Source: Streptomyces marinisediminis
Lineage (GTDB): Bacteria; Actinomycetota; Actinomycetes; Streptomycetales; Streptomycetaceae
DNA length: 64,000 nt
Assembly: GCF_026262575.1 (NCBI RefSeq)
Contig: NZ_JAPKFL010000005.1
Location: 186,001 to 250,000, forward strand
Reading direction: 5' to 3'
Notes under the pieces: generated by a model
Databases searched by the model: none
What the model saw: the letters and a program-made list of their open reading frames with translations, nothing else
What the model was told of the DNA's origin: nothing
Made by a program: the position numbers and the translations under genes
In this document: one piece after another, positions 41,547 to 51,100 of the stretch
Layout: each line of letters starts with the position of its first letter
How positions within the stretch are numbered: the stretch's first letter is position 1

Positions 41547-41848
41547 CGCCTGAGCTCCGCCGCGGCGTCGGTCGTGTCCGCGTCGCTCGCCCGGAACAGC
41601 AGTGTCACCACGGCGAAGCCCATGGCCATCTCCACGGTCATCGCCGAGACGACCACCAGCACCAGCACCTGGCCGTCCGGCCGGTCCGGGGCGAGGAAGT
41701 ACCAGAACGCGGCGGCCGCCACGATGACGCCGGCCACCATCACCTCCAGCCCCATCATCACCATGACGACGGACTGCTGGCTGAGCGCGCCGTACAGGCC
41801 GACGGCGAAGAGGGCGGCGGCGAGCAGCAGGAACAGCTCCAGCGTCAC
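41543..41848 (-). CDS. nuoK: Complex I-like subunit K
   Basis: 101 aa, three helices. Both buried glutamates used in proton transfer are present: VVMVMMGLEVMVAGVIV (helix 2) and SAMTVEMAMGFAVVTLLF (helix 3). Length matches NuoK. Start overlaps the nuoJ stop. Confidence 0.94.
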   Translation of the reverse strand: MTLELFLLLAAALFAVGLYGALSQQSVVMVMMGLEVMVAGVIVAAAAFWYFLAPDRPDGQVLVLVVVSAMTVEMAMGFAVVTLLFRASDADTTDAAAELRR

Positions 41849-42378
41849 GGCCGCTCACCCGCCGGGCCCCGGTCGTAGCGGCTGCGGGCTGCGGCCAGCA
41901 CGAGCGCGGCGACGACGGTGGTGAACAGCACCGCGCCGATGCCCATCATCACCAGCATCTTCGAGCCCATCACCGCGTCGCCGGCCGCCCGCGTCGGGTC
42001 GTCGGGGACGGTGCCGCGCCGCTCGGGCCACTCGACCAGCAGCGCGCCGGCGGCCAGGGCGGCGAACACCCCGCCGGAGAGCACCAGCGCGGCGCGCTGG
42101 TTGTGCAGCATGGACATCGGCATCAGACCGGCCGGATTCATCATGAACATGATCATGAAGACGGCCATGACGGCCATCTCCATCACCATCATCAAGATCG
42201 TCACCACGCCCAGGTAGGCCAGGTTCAGCAGGAGCAGGGACGCCCCCACGGCGACGAACGACAGCGCGAGCGCGTACGTCGCCCGCGCCATCGAGTCCAC
42301 CCGGAAGACCGCCACCGCCGAGCCGACGGCCACCACGGCGAACAGCCAGAACAGCACGGTCGGCACCACCGCGCTCAC
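41845..42378 (-). CDS. nuoJ: Complex I-like subunit J
   Basis: 177 aa from GTG 42378. Five membrane helices. FRVDSMARATYALALSFVAV and LLNLAYLGVVTILMMVMEMA match the NuoJ core; the following MAVFMIMFMMNPAGLMPMSM is Met-rich. Start overlaps the nuoH stop. Confidence 0.9.
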   Translation of the reverse strand: MSAVVPTVLFWLFAVVAVGSAVAVFRVDSMARATYALALSFVAVGASLLLLNLAYLGVVTILMMVMEMAVMAVFMIMFMMNPAGLMPMSMLHNQRAALVLSGGVFAALAAGALLVEWPERRGTVPDDPTRAAGDAVMGSKMLVMMGIGAVLFTTVVAALVLAAARSRYDRGPAGERP

Positions 42379-43304
42379 CCCTTCCACACGACGACGAGCG
42401 CCACGACGAGGAGCTGGAGCAGCACGGCGGGCAGCGCCACCAGCCACCCCAGTCGGACGACGCGCTGCGGACGCACCACCGGCAGCCGACGGCGCACCGC
42501 CACCAGGACCACCAGCAGCGCGACCGTCTTCAGCAGCGACCACGCCCACCCCGGCAGCCAGGGCCCCGCCCCGCCGCCCAGGAACAGCGCCGCCCCCACC
42601 GCGGCCCCGGCGGCCAGCAGCGCGTACCGACCGGCCAGCAGCAGAAGCCGGTCCGCCCCGGACGCCTCCGCCAGCACCCCGCCGGCCAGGTCCGCCCCCA
42701 CCGGAGCGCGGAACGGCCCCCACATGCTGAACGCGGCCACCGAGGCGAGGAACACCGCGAAGGCCACCGGCATCCACACCGCGAACCACAGCCCCCGCTG
42801 GGCCGCCACCACGTCGCCCAGGTCCAGGCTGGCCGCGGCGACCGCGGGAGCCGTCAGCGCGAACATCAACGGCAGCTCGTACCCGAGCGCCTGCGCCACG
42901 AACCGGTAGCCGCCCACCAGCGGGCCGACGCTGTTCGGCCCCCACCCGGCCAGCCACGCCACCGCCCACAGGGACACGTCCATCGCGTTGAACCACACGA
43001 CGCCCACCGGCAGGTCCGCCACCACGGTGCCGCCCACCGGGACGACCACGACCATCAGCAGCGCCACCACCAGCGGGCCCGCCACGCCGACCCGCCACAG
43101 CAGGCCGTCCGCCGCCACGGTCCGGCGCCCGCGCTGCCGCAGCAGCCGCGCGGTCTCCACCAGCGGGCGCGTCCACCGACCGCCGGACCGGGCCCGCGCG
43201 CCACCGCCCAGCGCGCCGTCCACCACGGCACCGGCGAAGGCCAGGGCCAGCAGCGCGGCGGCGGCCGGGGCGACGGCCCAGGCCGGGGCCCCGGTCACCG
43301 TCAC
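42375..43304 (-). CDS. nuoH: Complex I-like subunit H (divergent quinone loop)
   Basis: 309 aa, GTG start overlapping the previous stop. About eight helices. WFNAMDVSLWAVAWLAGWGP, LGYELPLMFALTAPAVAAAS and SMWGPFRAPVGADLAGGV match NuoH. The loop after the RAP motif, usually rich in conserved Glu (EAExELV) and lining the quinone chamber, reads GADLAGGVLAEASGADRLLL and has lost the pattern. The protein is the membrane anchor next to the peripheral arm in normal complex I. Here that arm is absent or highly altered. Confidence 0.9.
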   Translation of the reverse strand: MTVTGAPAWAVAPAAAALLALAFAGAVVDGALGGGARARSGGRWTRPLVETARLLRQRGRRTVAADGLLWRVGVAGPLVVALLMVVVVPVGGTVVADLPVGVVWFNAMDVSLWAVAWLAGWGPNSVGPLVGGYRFVAQALGYELPLMFALTAPAVAAASLDLGDVVAAQRGLWFAVWMPVAFAVFLASVAAFSMWGPFRAPVGADLAGGVLAEASGADRLLLLAGRYALLAAGAAVGAALFLGGGAGPWLPGWAWSLLKTVALLVVLVAVRRRLPVVRPQRVVRLGWLVALPAVLLQLLVVALVVVWKG

Positions 43305-44728
43305 CGCGTCCCTCCCTCCGCCGCGCCCGCGGCGTCGGTGTCCGGGTCGAGGCTGGCCACGAGCAGCCGCGCCTCACCCAGTTCCACCCCCGGCAGCAGG
43401 TCCTCGACGACGTCCAGCACCACCCGCGCCGACGCCGCGGCCCGGTCCTCCCCGGGCGGCGGCTCTGCGGCGAGCGCCGCCGCCGCCTCCGCCAGCCACC
43501 ACCGCCAGCGCGCGGTGGCGTCCCACGCCGCGCCGGGCGGGTGGGCCCGGCGCGGCAAGCCCAGGCGCGCCACCTGCCCCGCATCGAGCACCCCCACCCC
43601 GTCGGTGGCCCAGCGCAGCAGCCGCGAGCGCTCCAGGGACCGGCGCAGCCGGACGAAGTCGGCGCGGACCGCCGACTCGGGCGCGCCGCCCAGCAACCGG
43701 TCGCGCAGCTCACCGGCGCGTGCGGCCGCCGCCTCCCATCCCGCGACGGCGAGCAGCCGCCCGAGGGAGTCCAGGCGGCGCGCGGCCCGGTGCGCGGGCC
43801 GCTCCGGCCGCCAGAACGGTGCCCGCCCGGCGCCGGGAGCGGCGACCACCCGCGCCCGGGCCCGCTGGACGACGTCGCCCTGGAGCAGGGTGTCGACCAC
43901 CAGCCCGGGCGGCCAGTGGGGCAGCACCGGTCCCAGCGGCACGTGCAGCACGTCCAGCTTCAGCCCGTCCCGGTCCTCCGCGCGGTCGGCCATCGCCAGC
44001 CCCCCGGGCATCTCCATGCCGCCGTGGTCGCTGTGGTCGCCGTGGCTGCTGTGGTCGCTGTGGTCAGCGTGTTCGCCGTGCTGGTCGTCTCGGGCGCCCT
44101 CGGCGTCCTCGGCGTCTTCGGCGTTCTCAGCGTGACGCTCGTGACCGCCGTGCTGCCCGTGCTCTCCGCTCCCGTGCTCCTCGTCCCGCCCGTGCTCCGC
44201 GTGCTCCCCGTGTCCTTCGGCGGCGTGTTCCGGCCCTGCGGCGCGGCGGTCTCCGGCGTGCGGCTCCTCCCGGCCCCCGTCACCGGTGCCGCCGTCGCCG
44301 TGGCCCGCGCCGCCCGAAGGCCCCGCGTCCGCGTCGTCGGTCGGGCGACGTGGTTCGGGCGGCGGCCAGGCGGTGTGCCGCTCGGCGGCGTCGGCCGCCT
44401 GGCGCTGGTCGTCCAGCAGGCGGGCCAGGGCGCCGTCGAGCACGGCCGCCACCCGCCCGGGGCGGACGGCGTGCCCCCGCGCGCGGGGCTCGGGAAGCTG
44501 TGACCACACCGTCTCCACGGCCGCCCCCAGCCGGGTGCCCGGGCTGCCCACCACCAGCAGCACGTCGGCGTCGGCCGGGCCCTCGGCGAGCCGCCCGCCG
44601 GCCCCGCGTACCGCGGCCTCCGCCTCCAGGCGCAGTCCCGTCGCACCGGGGCAGGCCACCAGCAGCACGTGTGGCCGCCGCACCGCCCACCGCGCCAGCC
44701 GACGCGGACGGCGCCGCCCGCTCCTCAC
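43301..44728 (-). CDS. NuoB/NuoD-like fusion protein with a His/Asp/Glu-rich linker
   Basis: 475 aa from GTG 44728, overlapping the nuoA stop. Residues 15-105 resemble NuoB: HVLLVACPGATGLRLEAEAA and ADVLLVVGSPGTRLGAAVET then VWSQLPEPR match NuoB's 'DVLIVSGTVT...YDQMPEPR', but only one Cys (Cys26) remains in the whole protein, so cluster N2 cannot form. Residues about 170-238 are extremely His-rich (I count 16 His in about 70 residues, with many Asp/Glu). After GLKLDVLHVPLGPVLPHWPP the C-terminal part weakly resembles NuoD-like proteins (RRLDSLGRLLAVAGWEAAAA). It takes the place of the catalytic core between nuoA and nuoH. Function unknown; metal binding by the linker is likely. Confidence 0.75.
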   Translation of the reverse strand: MRSGRRRPRRLARWAVRRPHVLLVACPGATGLRLEAEAAVRGAGGRLAEGPADADVLLVVGSPGTRLGAAVETVWSQLPEPRARGHAVRPGRVAAVLDGALARLLDDQRQAADAAERHTAWPPPEPRRPTDDADAGPSGGAGHGDGGTGDGGREEPHAGDRRAAGPEHAAEGHGEHAEHGRDEEHGSGEHGQHGGHERHAENAEDAEDAEGARDDQHGEHADHSDHSSHGDHSDHGGMEMPGGLAMADRAEDRDGLKLDVLHVPLGPVLPHWPPGLVVDTLLQGDVVQRARARVVAAPGAGRAPFWRPERPAHRAARRLDSLGRLLAVAGWEAAAARAGELRDRLLGGAPESAVRADFVRLRRSLERSRLLRWATDGVGVLDAGQVARLGLPRRAHPPGAAWDATARWRWWLAEAAAALAAEPPPGEDRAAASARVVLDVVEDLLPGVELGEARLLVASLDPDTDAAGAAEGGTR

Positions 44729-45075
44729 GCCCAACGCAGCACACCTTCCCGCCACGCGTACAGCACCGCGCACATCAGCAGCCCCAGGAAGGCGAACATC
44801 TCCACCACGGCCGCCGACCCGACCTCGGCGACGACGACCGCCCACGGGTACATGAACAGCATCTCGACGTCGAACGCCAGGAACAGCAGGGTCAGCGCGT
44901 ACCAGCGCGCGTGGAAGCGGGAGACGGCGTGCTCGGTGGGTACCGCGCCGGACAGGAAGGGCCCCACCGTCAGCGGGTCGGCGGTGATCGCGGTGATCCG
45001 GTGCAGCAGGCGCACGGCGGCCACCGCCCCGGCGGCGAGCGCGCACATCGCCGCCACGTCCAGGAACTCGCGCAT
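44725..45075 (-). CDS. nuoA: Complex I-like subunit A
   Basis: 116 aa, ATG start; three membrane helices. The NuoA signature LTLLFLAFDVEMLFMYPWAV (acidic pair next to the quinone entrance, about 64-83) and the loop SRFHARWYAL are intact. First gene of the eight-gene operon; the upstream helical-repeat gene is divergent. Confidence 0.93.
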   Translation of the reverse strand: MREFLDVAAMCALAAGAVAAVRLLHRITAITADPLTVGPFLSGAVPTEHAVSRFHARWYALTLLFLAFDVEMLFMYPWAVVVAEVGSAAVVEMFAFLGLLMCAVLYAWREGVLRWA

Positions 45076-45352
45076 GCCTCACCCCGCTGACTCGTGCGCG
45101 TCCGGCACCGAACCCCACCCGTACCCCGGGGGAGTGAGCTGACACGCCGTATCCGGCGCGACACGGCGCCAGCGCGGGCCGCGACCACACGGACGGCCGC
45201 CTCCCCGGCGGACGGGGGCGGCGGCGGGCGCGCGGACCGCGTCGGTACGGTGTCCCGTCGTACCCAGTACGCTGCCGCAGGCATACGGGACCGCCCGTCC
45301 GGCAAGGAGCCGGGGAGCGGAAATCCCGTTGCCAGCCCGACCCCCTTACCGG
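45076..45352. promoter_or_regulatory. Divergent promoter region, nuoA / helical-repeat gene
   Basis: 277 bp without a gene. It includes the inverted repeat GGTACG-N9-CGTACC (45244-45264), a possible operator, and further TACG-type motifs (45268, 45283). Promoters were not assigned. Confidence 0.4.
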
Positions 45353-46843
45353 ATGCTGACCTCTATGTACGCGGAAAATCTCGGCCAATACGTCGATCCA
45401 GACATAGCGCCCAGTGGCACGCTGCTCGGCCTGCTGCAGCGCGGCCGCGGTGACGGCACGCTGCACGCGCTGGCCGCGCCGCGTGCCGAGGCGCTTTCCG
45501 CGCTGCACCACTGCCTGACGCACGACCCGCGCCGGGACTGGCAGGTCGAGCACCGCTCGCTGTACTACGCCCGGCTGCACCGGGACCTGGACGCCGGGCT
45601 CGACGCGCTGGCGGCCCACCTGTTCGCCCCCCAGGACCGGGTGGACACCCGCGAGGAGCGCACCGGGCTGGCCCTGTCCGTGCTGGGCCACCTCGCCTCC
45701 TACGGCGACAACGGGGCGCTGCGGCTGCTGCGCCGCTACGCCGCGCGGGGCGCGAACTGGCAGTGGGCCCTGGACGAGCTGGCCGTGCGCGACGACGACG
45801 CCGCGCTGCGCCGGCTGGGCCCCGCGGTGCTGGCCCGCTTCCCCGCCACGAGGGCGGGCGACGCCGAGCTGGCCACCGCCCTGCGGGACGCCTTCGAGCC
45901 GCGCCCGTGGCGGCTGTGGGCCGAGGACCCCGGCCGCCCCGCGCAGCGCGCCCGCCTGGGCAGAGTCCGCGAACAGCACGCCTTCGACCGCTGGTCGCGC
46001 CAGATGCGCTCCAGCGGGCCCCGGCCGGGCTGGAGCGTCCGCGAGGTCCTGGCCTGGGCGCAGGAGCTGCCCACCCCGCCGCCCGGCGAACCCTTCGACG
46101 TCGAGCAGGCCCGGCAGCAGCGCGAGGCCGCCGCCGCCCGCTGCCTGGCCGCCGTCGCGGGCCCCGAGGACGGGCCCGAGCTGCGCGCCGCCGCGCGCGG
46201 CGGCCCCGACGCGGCCCGCTGCGCGGCCCTGCGCCACCTGGCCGAGCGCGACGACCCGGCGGCCCCCGGCCTCATCGACGAGGCGGTCACCTGCGCCCCC
46301 GGCCCCGTCGCCGCGGCGGCCGCGGCGGCCTTCGGCCGGATGCGCGGCGTCGCCGCGCTCCGGCAGGCCCGCCGCTGGGCCGTCCGCGATGACCTGCTGG
46401 GGGCGGAGGCCGCCGCCATGCTCGCCACCCGGGGCAGTGGCCAGGACGCCGACGCCGTGCTGGCCGCCCTGCGCCGCACCGTGCGCACCGAGGGCTGTGA
46501 CGGCGAGGCGCTCGGCCCGCTCGTCGACGGCGCCGGCCGGCTGGCGGTCGGCTGCGCCGCGCCCGTGCTGCGCCACGTCTACCGGGAGACGGCGTCCTCG
46601 CAGTTGCGCGGCCGCGCCGCCCGGGCGCTGGCCGCCACGGACCCCGGGTTCGCGGCGTCCTTCGCCGTCGAGTGCCTGTGGGACTGCGAGGAGTCCACCC
46701 GCGAGATCGCCGCCCGCGCCGCCACCACGGGCGACGACCGCGTGGTGGAGCGCCTGCGCCGCCTGGCCGCCGACCCGGCCGAGGAGGCCGGGGTGCAAAG
46801 CGCCGTCCGCGGCCGGTTGCGCCCCGGGCCGTCCTCCGGCTGA
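45353..46843 (+). CDS. HEAT-like helical repeat protein, conserved hypothetical
   Basis: 496 aa from ATG 45353 (MLTSMYAENLGQYVDPD); ATG 45365 and an upstream TTG (45329) behind a GGGGAGCGG site are alternatives. The C-terminal half (about 240-490) has alpha-helical repeats of 30-35 residues (e.g. PDAARCAALRHLAERDDPAA, LLGAEAAAMLATRGSGQDAD, LRGRAARALAATDPGFAASF) typical of HEAT/armadillo proteins. The N-terminal part includes WQVEHRSLYYARLHRDLDAG. No catalytic motif. Divergent from nuoA; I recall a similar pairing in streptomycetes, so a link to the complex I-like operon is possible. Confidence 0.75.
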   Translation: MLTSMYAENLGQYVDPDIAPSGTLLGLLQRGRGDGTLHALAAPRAEALSALHHCLTHDPRRDWQVEHRSLYYARLHRDLDAGLDALAAHLFAPQDRVDTREERTGLALSVLGHLASYGDNGALRLLRRYAARGANWQWALDELAVRDDDAALRRLGPAVLARFPATRAGDAELATALRDAFEPRPWRLWAEDPGRPAQRARLGRVREQHAFDRWSRQMRSSGPRPGWSVREVLAWAQELPTPPPGEPFDVEQARQQREAAAARCLAAVAGPEDGPELRAAARGGPDAARCAALRHLAERDDPAAPGLIDEAVTCAPGPVAAAAAAAFGRMRGVAALRQARRWAVRDDLLGAEAAAMLATRGSGQDADAVLAALRRTVRTEGCDGEALGPLVDGAGRLAVGCAAPVLRHVYRETASSQLRGRAARALAATDPGFAASFAVECLWDCEESTREIAARAATTGDDRVVERLRRLAADPAEEAGVQSAVRGRLRPGPSSG

Positions 46844-46961
46844 CCGGCCGGGCCCGCGCCGGCTCCACCCGCGCGCCGGACCCCGTACCGCTCACGCGAC
46901 GTTCGGCTCCCGGCCACGCCCCCGTGGCCGCGCCCACGCCGGCCGTGGCGAGAACCGGGGC

Positions 46962-48086
46962 ATGAGAGTGTGCATCGTCACCGAGTCCTACCCGCCCGAC
47001 GTCAACGGCGTGGCGCACTGCGCGTGGCAGACCGCCCGCCACCTCCTGCGGCGCGGCCACGAGCCGCTGGTCGTCGCGCCCGCTCCGGCCCCGGGCGCCC
47101 CGCGCCCGGAGACCGGTCCCGCCCCCGTCGTGCACGTGCCCTCCCTCCCGCTGCCCGGCTACCCCCAGGTGCGCGTCGCCCTGCCCAGCCGCCGCCTCGC
47201 CGCGGCCCTGGCGGACCACCGCCCGGACGTGGTCCACCTCGCCAGCCCCTTCGTGCTCGGCGCGCGCGGCATGGCGGCCGCCGCCCGGCTCGGCCGCCCC
47301 ACCGTCGCCGTCTACCAGACCGACCTCGCCGGATACGCCCGCACCTATCTCGGTACGGGCGAGGCCGCCGCCTGGCGGCGCATGCGCGCCGTGCACGCCG
47401 CCGCCGACCGGACCCTGGCCCCGTCCACCGCCTCCGCCGCGGAGCTGGGCGCCCGCGGGGTGCCCCGCGTGCACCTGTGGCCGCGCGGTGTGGACACCAG
47501 CCGCTTCGACCCCGCCCACCGCGACCAGGAGCTGCGCCGCGAACTCGCGCCCGGCGGGGAGCTGCTCGTCGGCTACGTCGGCCGGCTGGCGCCCGAGAAG
47601 CAGGTCGCGCTGCTGGCCGGGGCGTGCGCGCTGCCCGGCGTCCGCGTCGTCGTCACCGGCGACGGCCCCAGCGCCCCGGCCCTGCGCTCCGCGCTGCCCG
47701 GCGCCCGCTTCCTGGGCCGCCGCACCGGCGCCGACCTCGCCCGCGTCTACGCCAGCCTCGACGCCTTCGTGCACACCGGGCCCTTCGAGACGTTCTGCCA
47801 GACGGTGCAGGAGGCGCAGGCCAGCGGGGTTCCGGTCGTCGCACCGGCGGCCGGCGGACCGCTGGACCTGGTGGACCACGGCCGCACCGGGCTGCTGGTG
47901 CCGCCGCGGGACGCGGCCGCCGTCCGGGAGGCGGTGCGGACCCTGCGCGACGACCCGGCGCTGCGCGCCCGCCTCGCCGCGGCGGGCCGCGCGGCCGTGG
48001 CCCGCCGCACCTGGACGGCCGTGGGCGACCAGCTCATCGACCACTACGCGCAGGTCCGCGACGCCCGCGCCGCGCTGGCCCACTGA
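46962..48086 (+). CDS. GT4-family glycosyltransferase (mannosyltransferase type)
   Basis: 374 aa, ATG start. A GT-B fold retaining glycosyltransferase. The N-terminus RVCIVTESYPPDVNGVA and DVVHLASPFVLGARGMAAAA resemble MgtA/PimB-type enzymes that transfer mannose from GDP-mannose to lipids. The donor half has RGVDTSRFDP (184-193), GYVGRLAPEKQVALLAGA, GPFETFCQTVQEAQASGVPV (the E-x7-E motif) and GLLVPPRDAAAV. No membrane segment, so peripheral at the cytosolic face. Acceptor not shown by sequence. Confidence 0.9.
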   Translation: MRVCIVTESYPPDVNGVAHCAWQTARHLLRRGHEPLVVAPAPAPGAPRPETGPAPVVHVPSLPLPGYPQVRVALPSRRLAAALADHRPDVVHLASPFVLGARGMAAAARLGRPTVAVYQTDLAGYARTYLGTGEAAAWRRMRAVHAAADRTLAPSTASAAELGARGVPRVHLWPRGVDTSRFDPAHRDQELRRELAPGGELLVGYVGRLAPEKQVALLAGACALPGVRVVVTGDGPSAPALRSALPGARFLGRRTGADLARVYASLDAFVHTGPFETFCQTVQEAQASGVPVVAPAAGGPLDLVDHGRTGLLVPPRDAAAVREAVRTLRDDPALRARLAAAGRAAVARRTWTAVGDQLIDHYAQVRDARAALAH

Positions 48087-48159
48087 GCCCGGTCGCTCCC
48101 GCGCCGCCCGCCGGCCACCGTGCCGAACGGCCGGATCCCCGGCCTGGCACGATGGCCGG

Positions 48160-51100
48160 ATGAGCGGACGCTGGGAGTTCTGGATCGACCGTGGCGGCAC
48201 CTTCACCGACGTCGTGGGCAAGCGTCCTGACGGGCGGTTGGTGACCGGCAAGCTGCTGTCGCACGACCCCGGCCGGTACCGGGACGCCGCCGTCGAGGGC
48301 ATCCGCCGCATGCTCGCGCTGGAGGACGGCGAACCACTGCCCGCCGAGCGCGTCGCCGCGGTGAAGATGGGCACCACGGTGGCCACCAACGCCCTGCTGG
48401 AGCGCACCGGCGAACCCACCGCGCTGGTCACCACGGCCGGATTCCGCGACGCGCTGCGCATCGCCTACCAGAACCGGCCCCGCCTCTTCGACCGCCACAT
48501 CGTGCTGCCCGAGGCGCTCTACGACCACGTCGTCGAGGTGCCCGAACGCCTCGGCGCCCACGGCGAGACGGTGACCGCGCTGGACCCCGCGGCGACCGCC
48601 CAGGCGCTGGCCGCCGTGCGGGCCCGGGGCGTGCGGGCGGCCGCCGTCGTCCTGCTGCACGGCTACCGCCACCCCGAGCACGAGCGGGAGGTGGCCCGGC
48701 TGGCCCGTGCGGCGGGCTTCACGCAGGTGAGCTGCTCGCACGAGGTGAGCCCGCTCATCAAGTTGATCCCGCGCGGCGACACCACCGTCGTCGACGCCTA
48801 CCTCTCCCCGGTGCTGCGCCGCTACGTCGACCAGGTCGCCGCCGAACTGCGCGGGGTGCGGCTGATGTTCATGCAGTCCGGCGGCGGGCTGCGCGAGGCC
48901 GGGCACTTCCGCGGCAAGGACGCCGTCCTCTCCGGCCCCGCCGGCGGCGTCGTCGGCATGGCCCGCGCCTGCGCCGAAGTCGGCCACGAGCGCGCCATCG
49001 GCCTCGACATGGGAGGCACCTCCACCGACGTCTCGCACTACGCGGGCGAGCTGGAGCGCACGCTCGACGCCGAGGTGGCCGGGGTGCGGATGCGCGCCCC
49101 GATGATGGACGTGCACACCGTCGCGGCGGGCGGCGGCTCGATCCTGCGCTTCGACGGCGCCCGCTACCGCGTCGGCCCCGACTCGGCCGGAGCCGACCCC
49201 GGCCCCGCCGCCTACCGGCGCGGCGGGCCGCTGACCGTCACGGACGCCAACGTCATGCTCGGCCGGGTGCAGGCCGAGTACTTCCCGCACGTCTTCGGCC
49301 CGGGCGGCGACCAGCCGCTGGACGCCGCGCACGTGCGCAGTCGCTTCACCGCGCTCGCCGACGAGATCGCGCAGGCCACCGGCGACCGGCGCACCCCCGA
49401 GGAGGTCGCCGCCGGCTTCCTGGAGATCGCGGTGCTGAACATGGCCAACGCGGTCAAGAAGATCTCCGTGCAGCGCGGGCACGACATCACCCGGTACGCG
49501 CTCGCCGCGTTCGGCGGCGCGGGCGGCCAGCACGCCTGCGCCGTCGCCGACGCCCTCGGGGTGAACACCGTCGTCGTGCCCCCGCTGGCCGGGGTCCTCT
49601 CGGCGTACGGCATCGGCGTCGCGGACGCCACGGCGCTGCGGGAGCAGTCCGTCGAACGCGAACTGACCGCCGGGAAAGTGCCCGCCGTGCGCGCGGCGTG
49701 CGAGGCGCTCGCCGAGCGCACGCGCGAGGAGCTGCGCGCCGACGGCATCCCGGACGACTCGGTGACCACCCACGCCCGCGTCCACCTGCGCTACGCCGGC
49801 ACCGACGCCGCCCTGCCCGTGCCGATGGGGAGCCTGGAGGCCCTGCGCACCCGGTTCGCGTCCGCCCACCGGGCCCGCTACGGCTTCACCACGGACCAGC
49901 CCCTCATCGCCGCCACCGCCGTCGCCGAGGCCACCGCCCGCACCGGCCGCCACACCCCGCACCGCGACGCGCGCCCCGCGCGCCCGCGGGGGCCGGAACC
50001 GGCCGCCCGGGTGCGCATGCACACCGGTGGCCACTGGTGCGAGGTCCCCCTGTACCGGCGCGCCGACCTGTGTCCGGGGGAGCGGGTGACCGGCCCGGCC
50101 GTGATCACCGAGCCGGACGCCACCACCGTGGTGGACGCCGGCTGGCAGGCCGCCCCCACCGCGCTGGGCCACCTGCTGCTGGACCGGGCCGCCGCGCGCC
50201 CGCGCACCGCGGCCGTCGGCACCGAGGTCGACCCGGTCAGGCTGGAGGTGTTCAACAACCAGTTCATGGCCGTGGCCGAGCAGATGGGCCTGCGGCTGGA
50301 GAACACCGCCCACTCGGTGAACATCAAGGAGCGGCTGGACTTCTCCTGCGCCCTGTTCGACGCCGAGGGCAACCTCATCGCCAACGCCCCGCACATCCCG
50401 GTGCACCTGGGCTCGATGGGGGAGTCCATCAAGGAGGTGCTGCGCCGCAACGCCGGCACCCTGCGCCCCGGTGACGTCTACGCCGTCAACGATCCCTACC
50501 ACGGCGGCACCCACCTGCCCGACGTCACCGTCGTCACACCGGTGTTCGCCGAGGACGGCGGCGAACTGCTGTTCCTGGTCGCCTCCCGGGGCCACCATGC
50601 CGAGATCGGCGGCCTGACCCCGGGCTCCATGCCGGCCTTCAGCCGCACCGTGCACGACGAGGGGGTCCTGTTCGACAACTGGCCGCTGGTGCGCGACGGC
50701 AGGCTGCGCGAGGCCGAGACGCGCGAGCTGCTCGCCGCGGCCCGCCACCCCTCGCGCGACCCGGACGCCAACCTCGCCGACCTGCGCGCGCAGATCGCCG
50801 CCAACGAGAAGGGCGTCGCCGAACTCCGGGCGATGATCGACACCTTCGGCCTGGACGTCGTGCGCGCCTACATGGGCCACGTCCAGGACAACGCCGAGGA
50901 GTCGGTGCGCCGCATCGTCGCCGGCCTGGCCGACGGCTCCTGCCGCTACGAGACCGACAGCGGCGCCGTCATCGAGGTCGCCGTCCGCGTGGACCGCGCC
51001 GCACGCGGCGCCGTGCTCGACTTCACCGGCACCTCACCGCAGCGCGCCGACAACTTCAACGCGCCCAGCTCCGTCGTGCTCGCCGCCGTCCTGTACGTCT

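Noticed and set aside
44015..44215. His-rich region as a frameshift artefact
   Set aside because: The flanking NuoB-like and NuoD-like parts are in the same frame and the gene overlaps both neighbours correctly, so the stretch is genuine coding sequence.
48034..50880. 948-codon open frame on the minus strand opposite the 5-oxoprolinase gene
   Set aside because: A typical high-GC shadow frame: no domains, no ribosome site, composition dictated by the codon pattern of the real gene. Likewise the 2216-codon plus-strand frame at 54756-61406.
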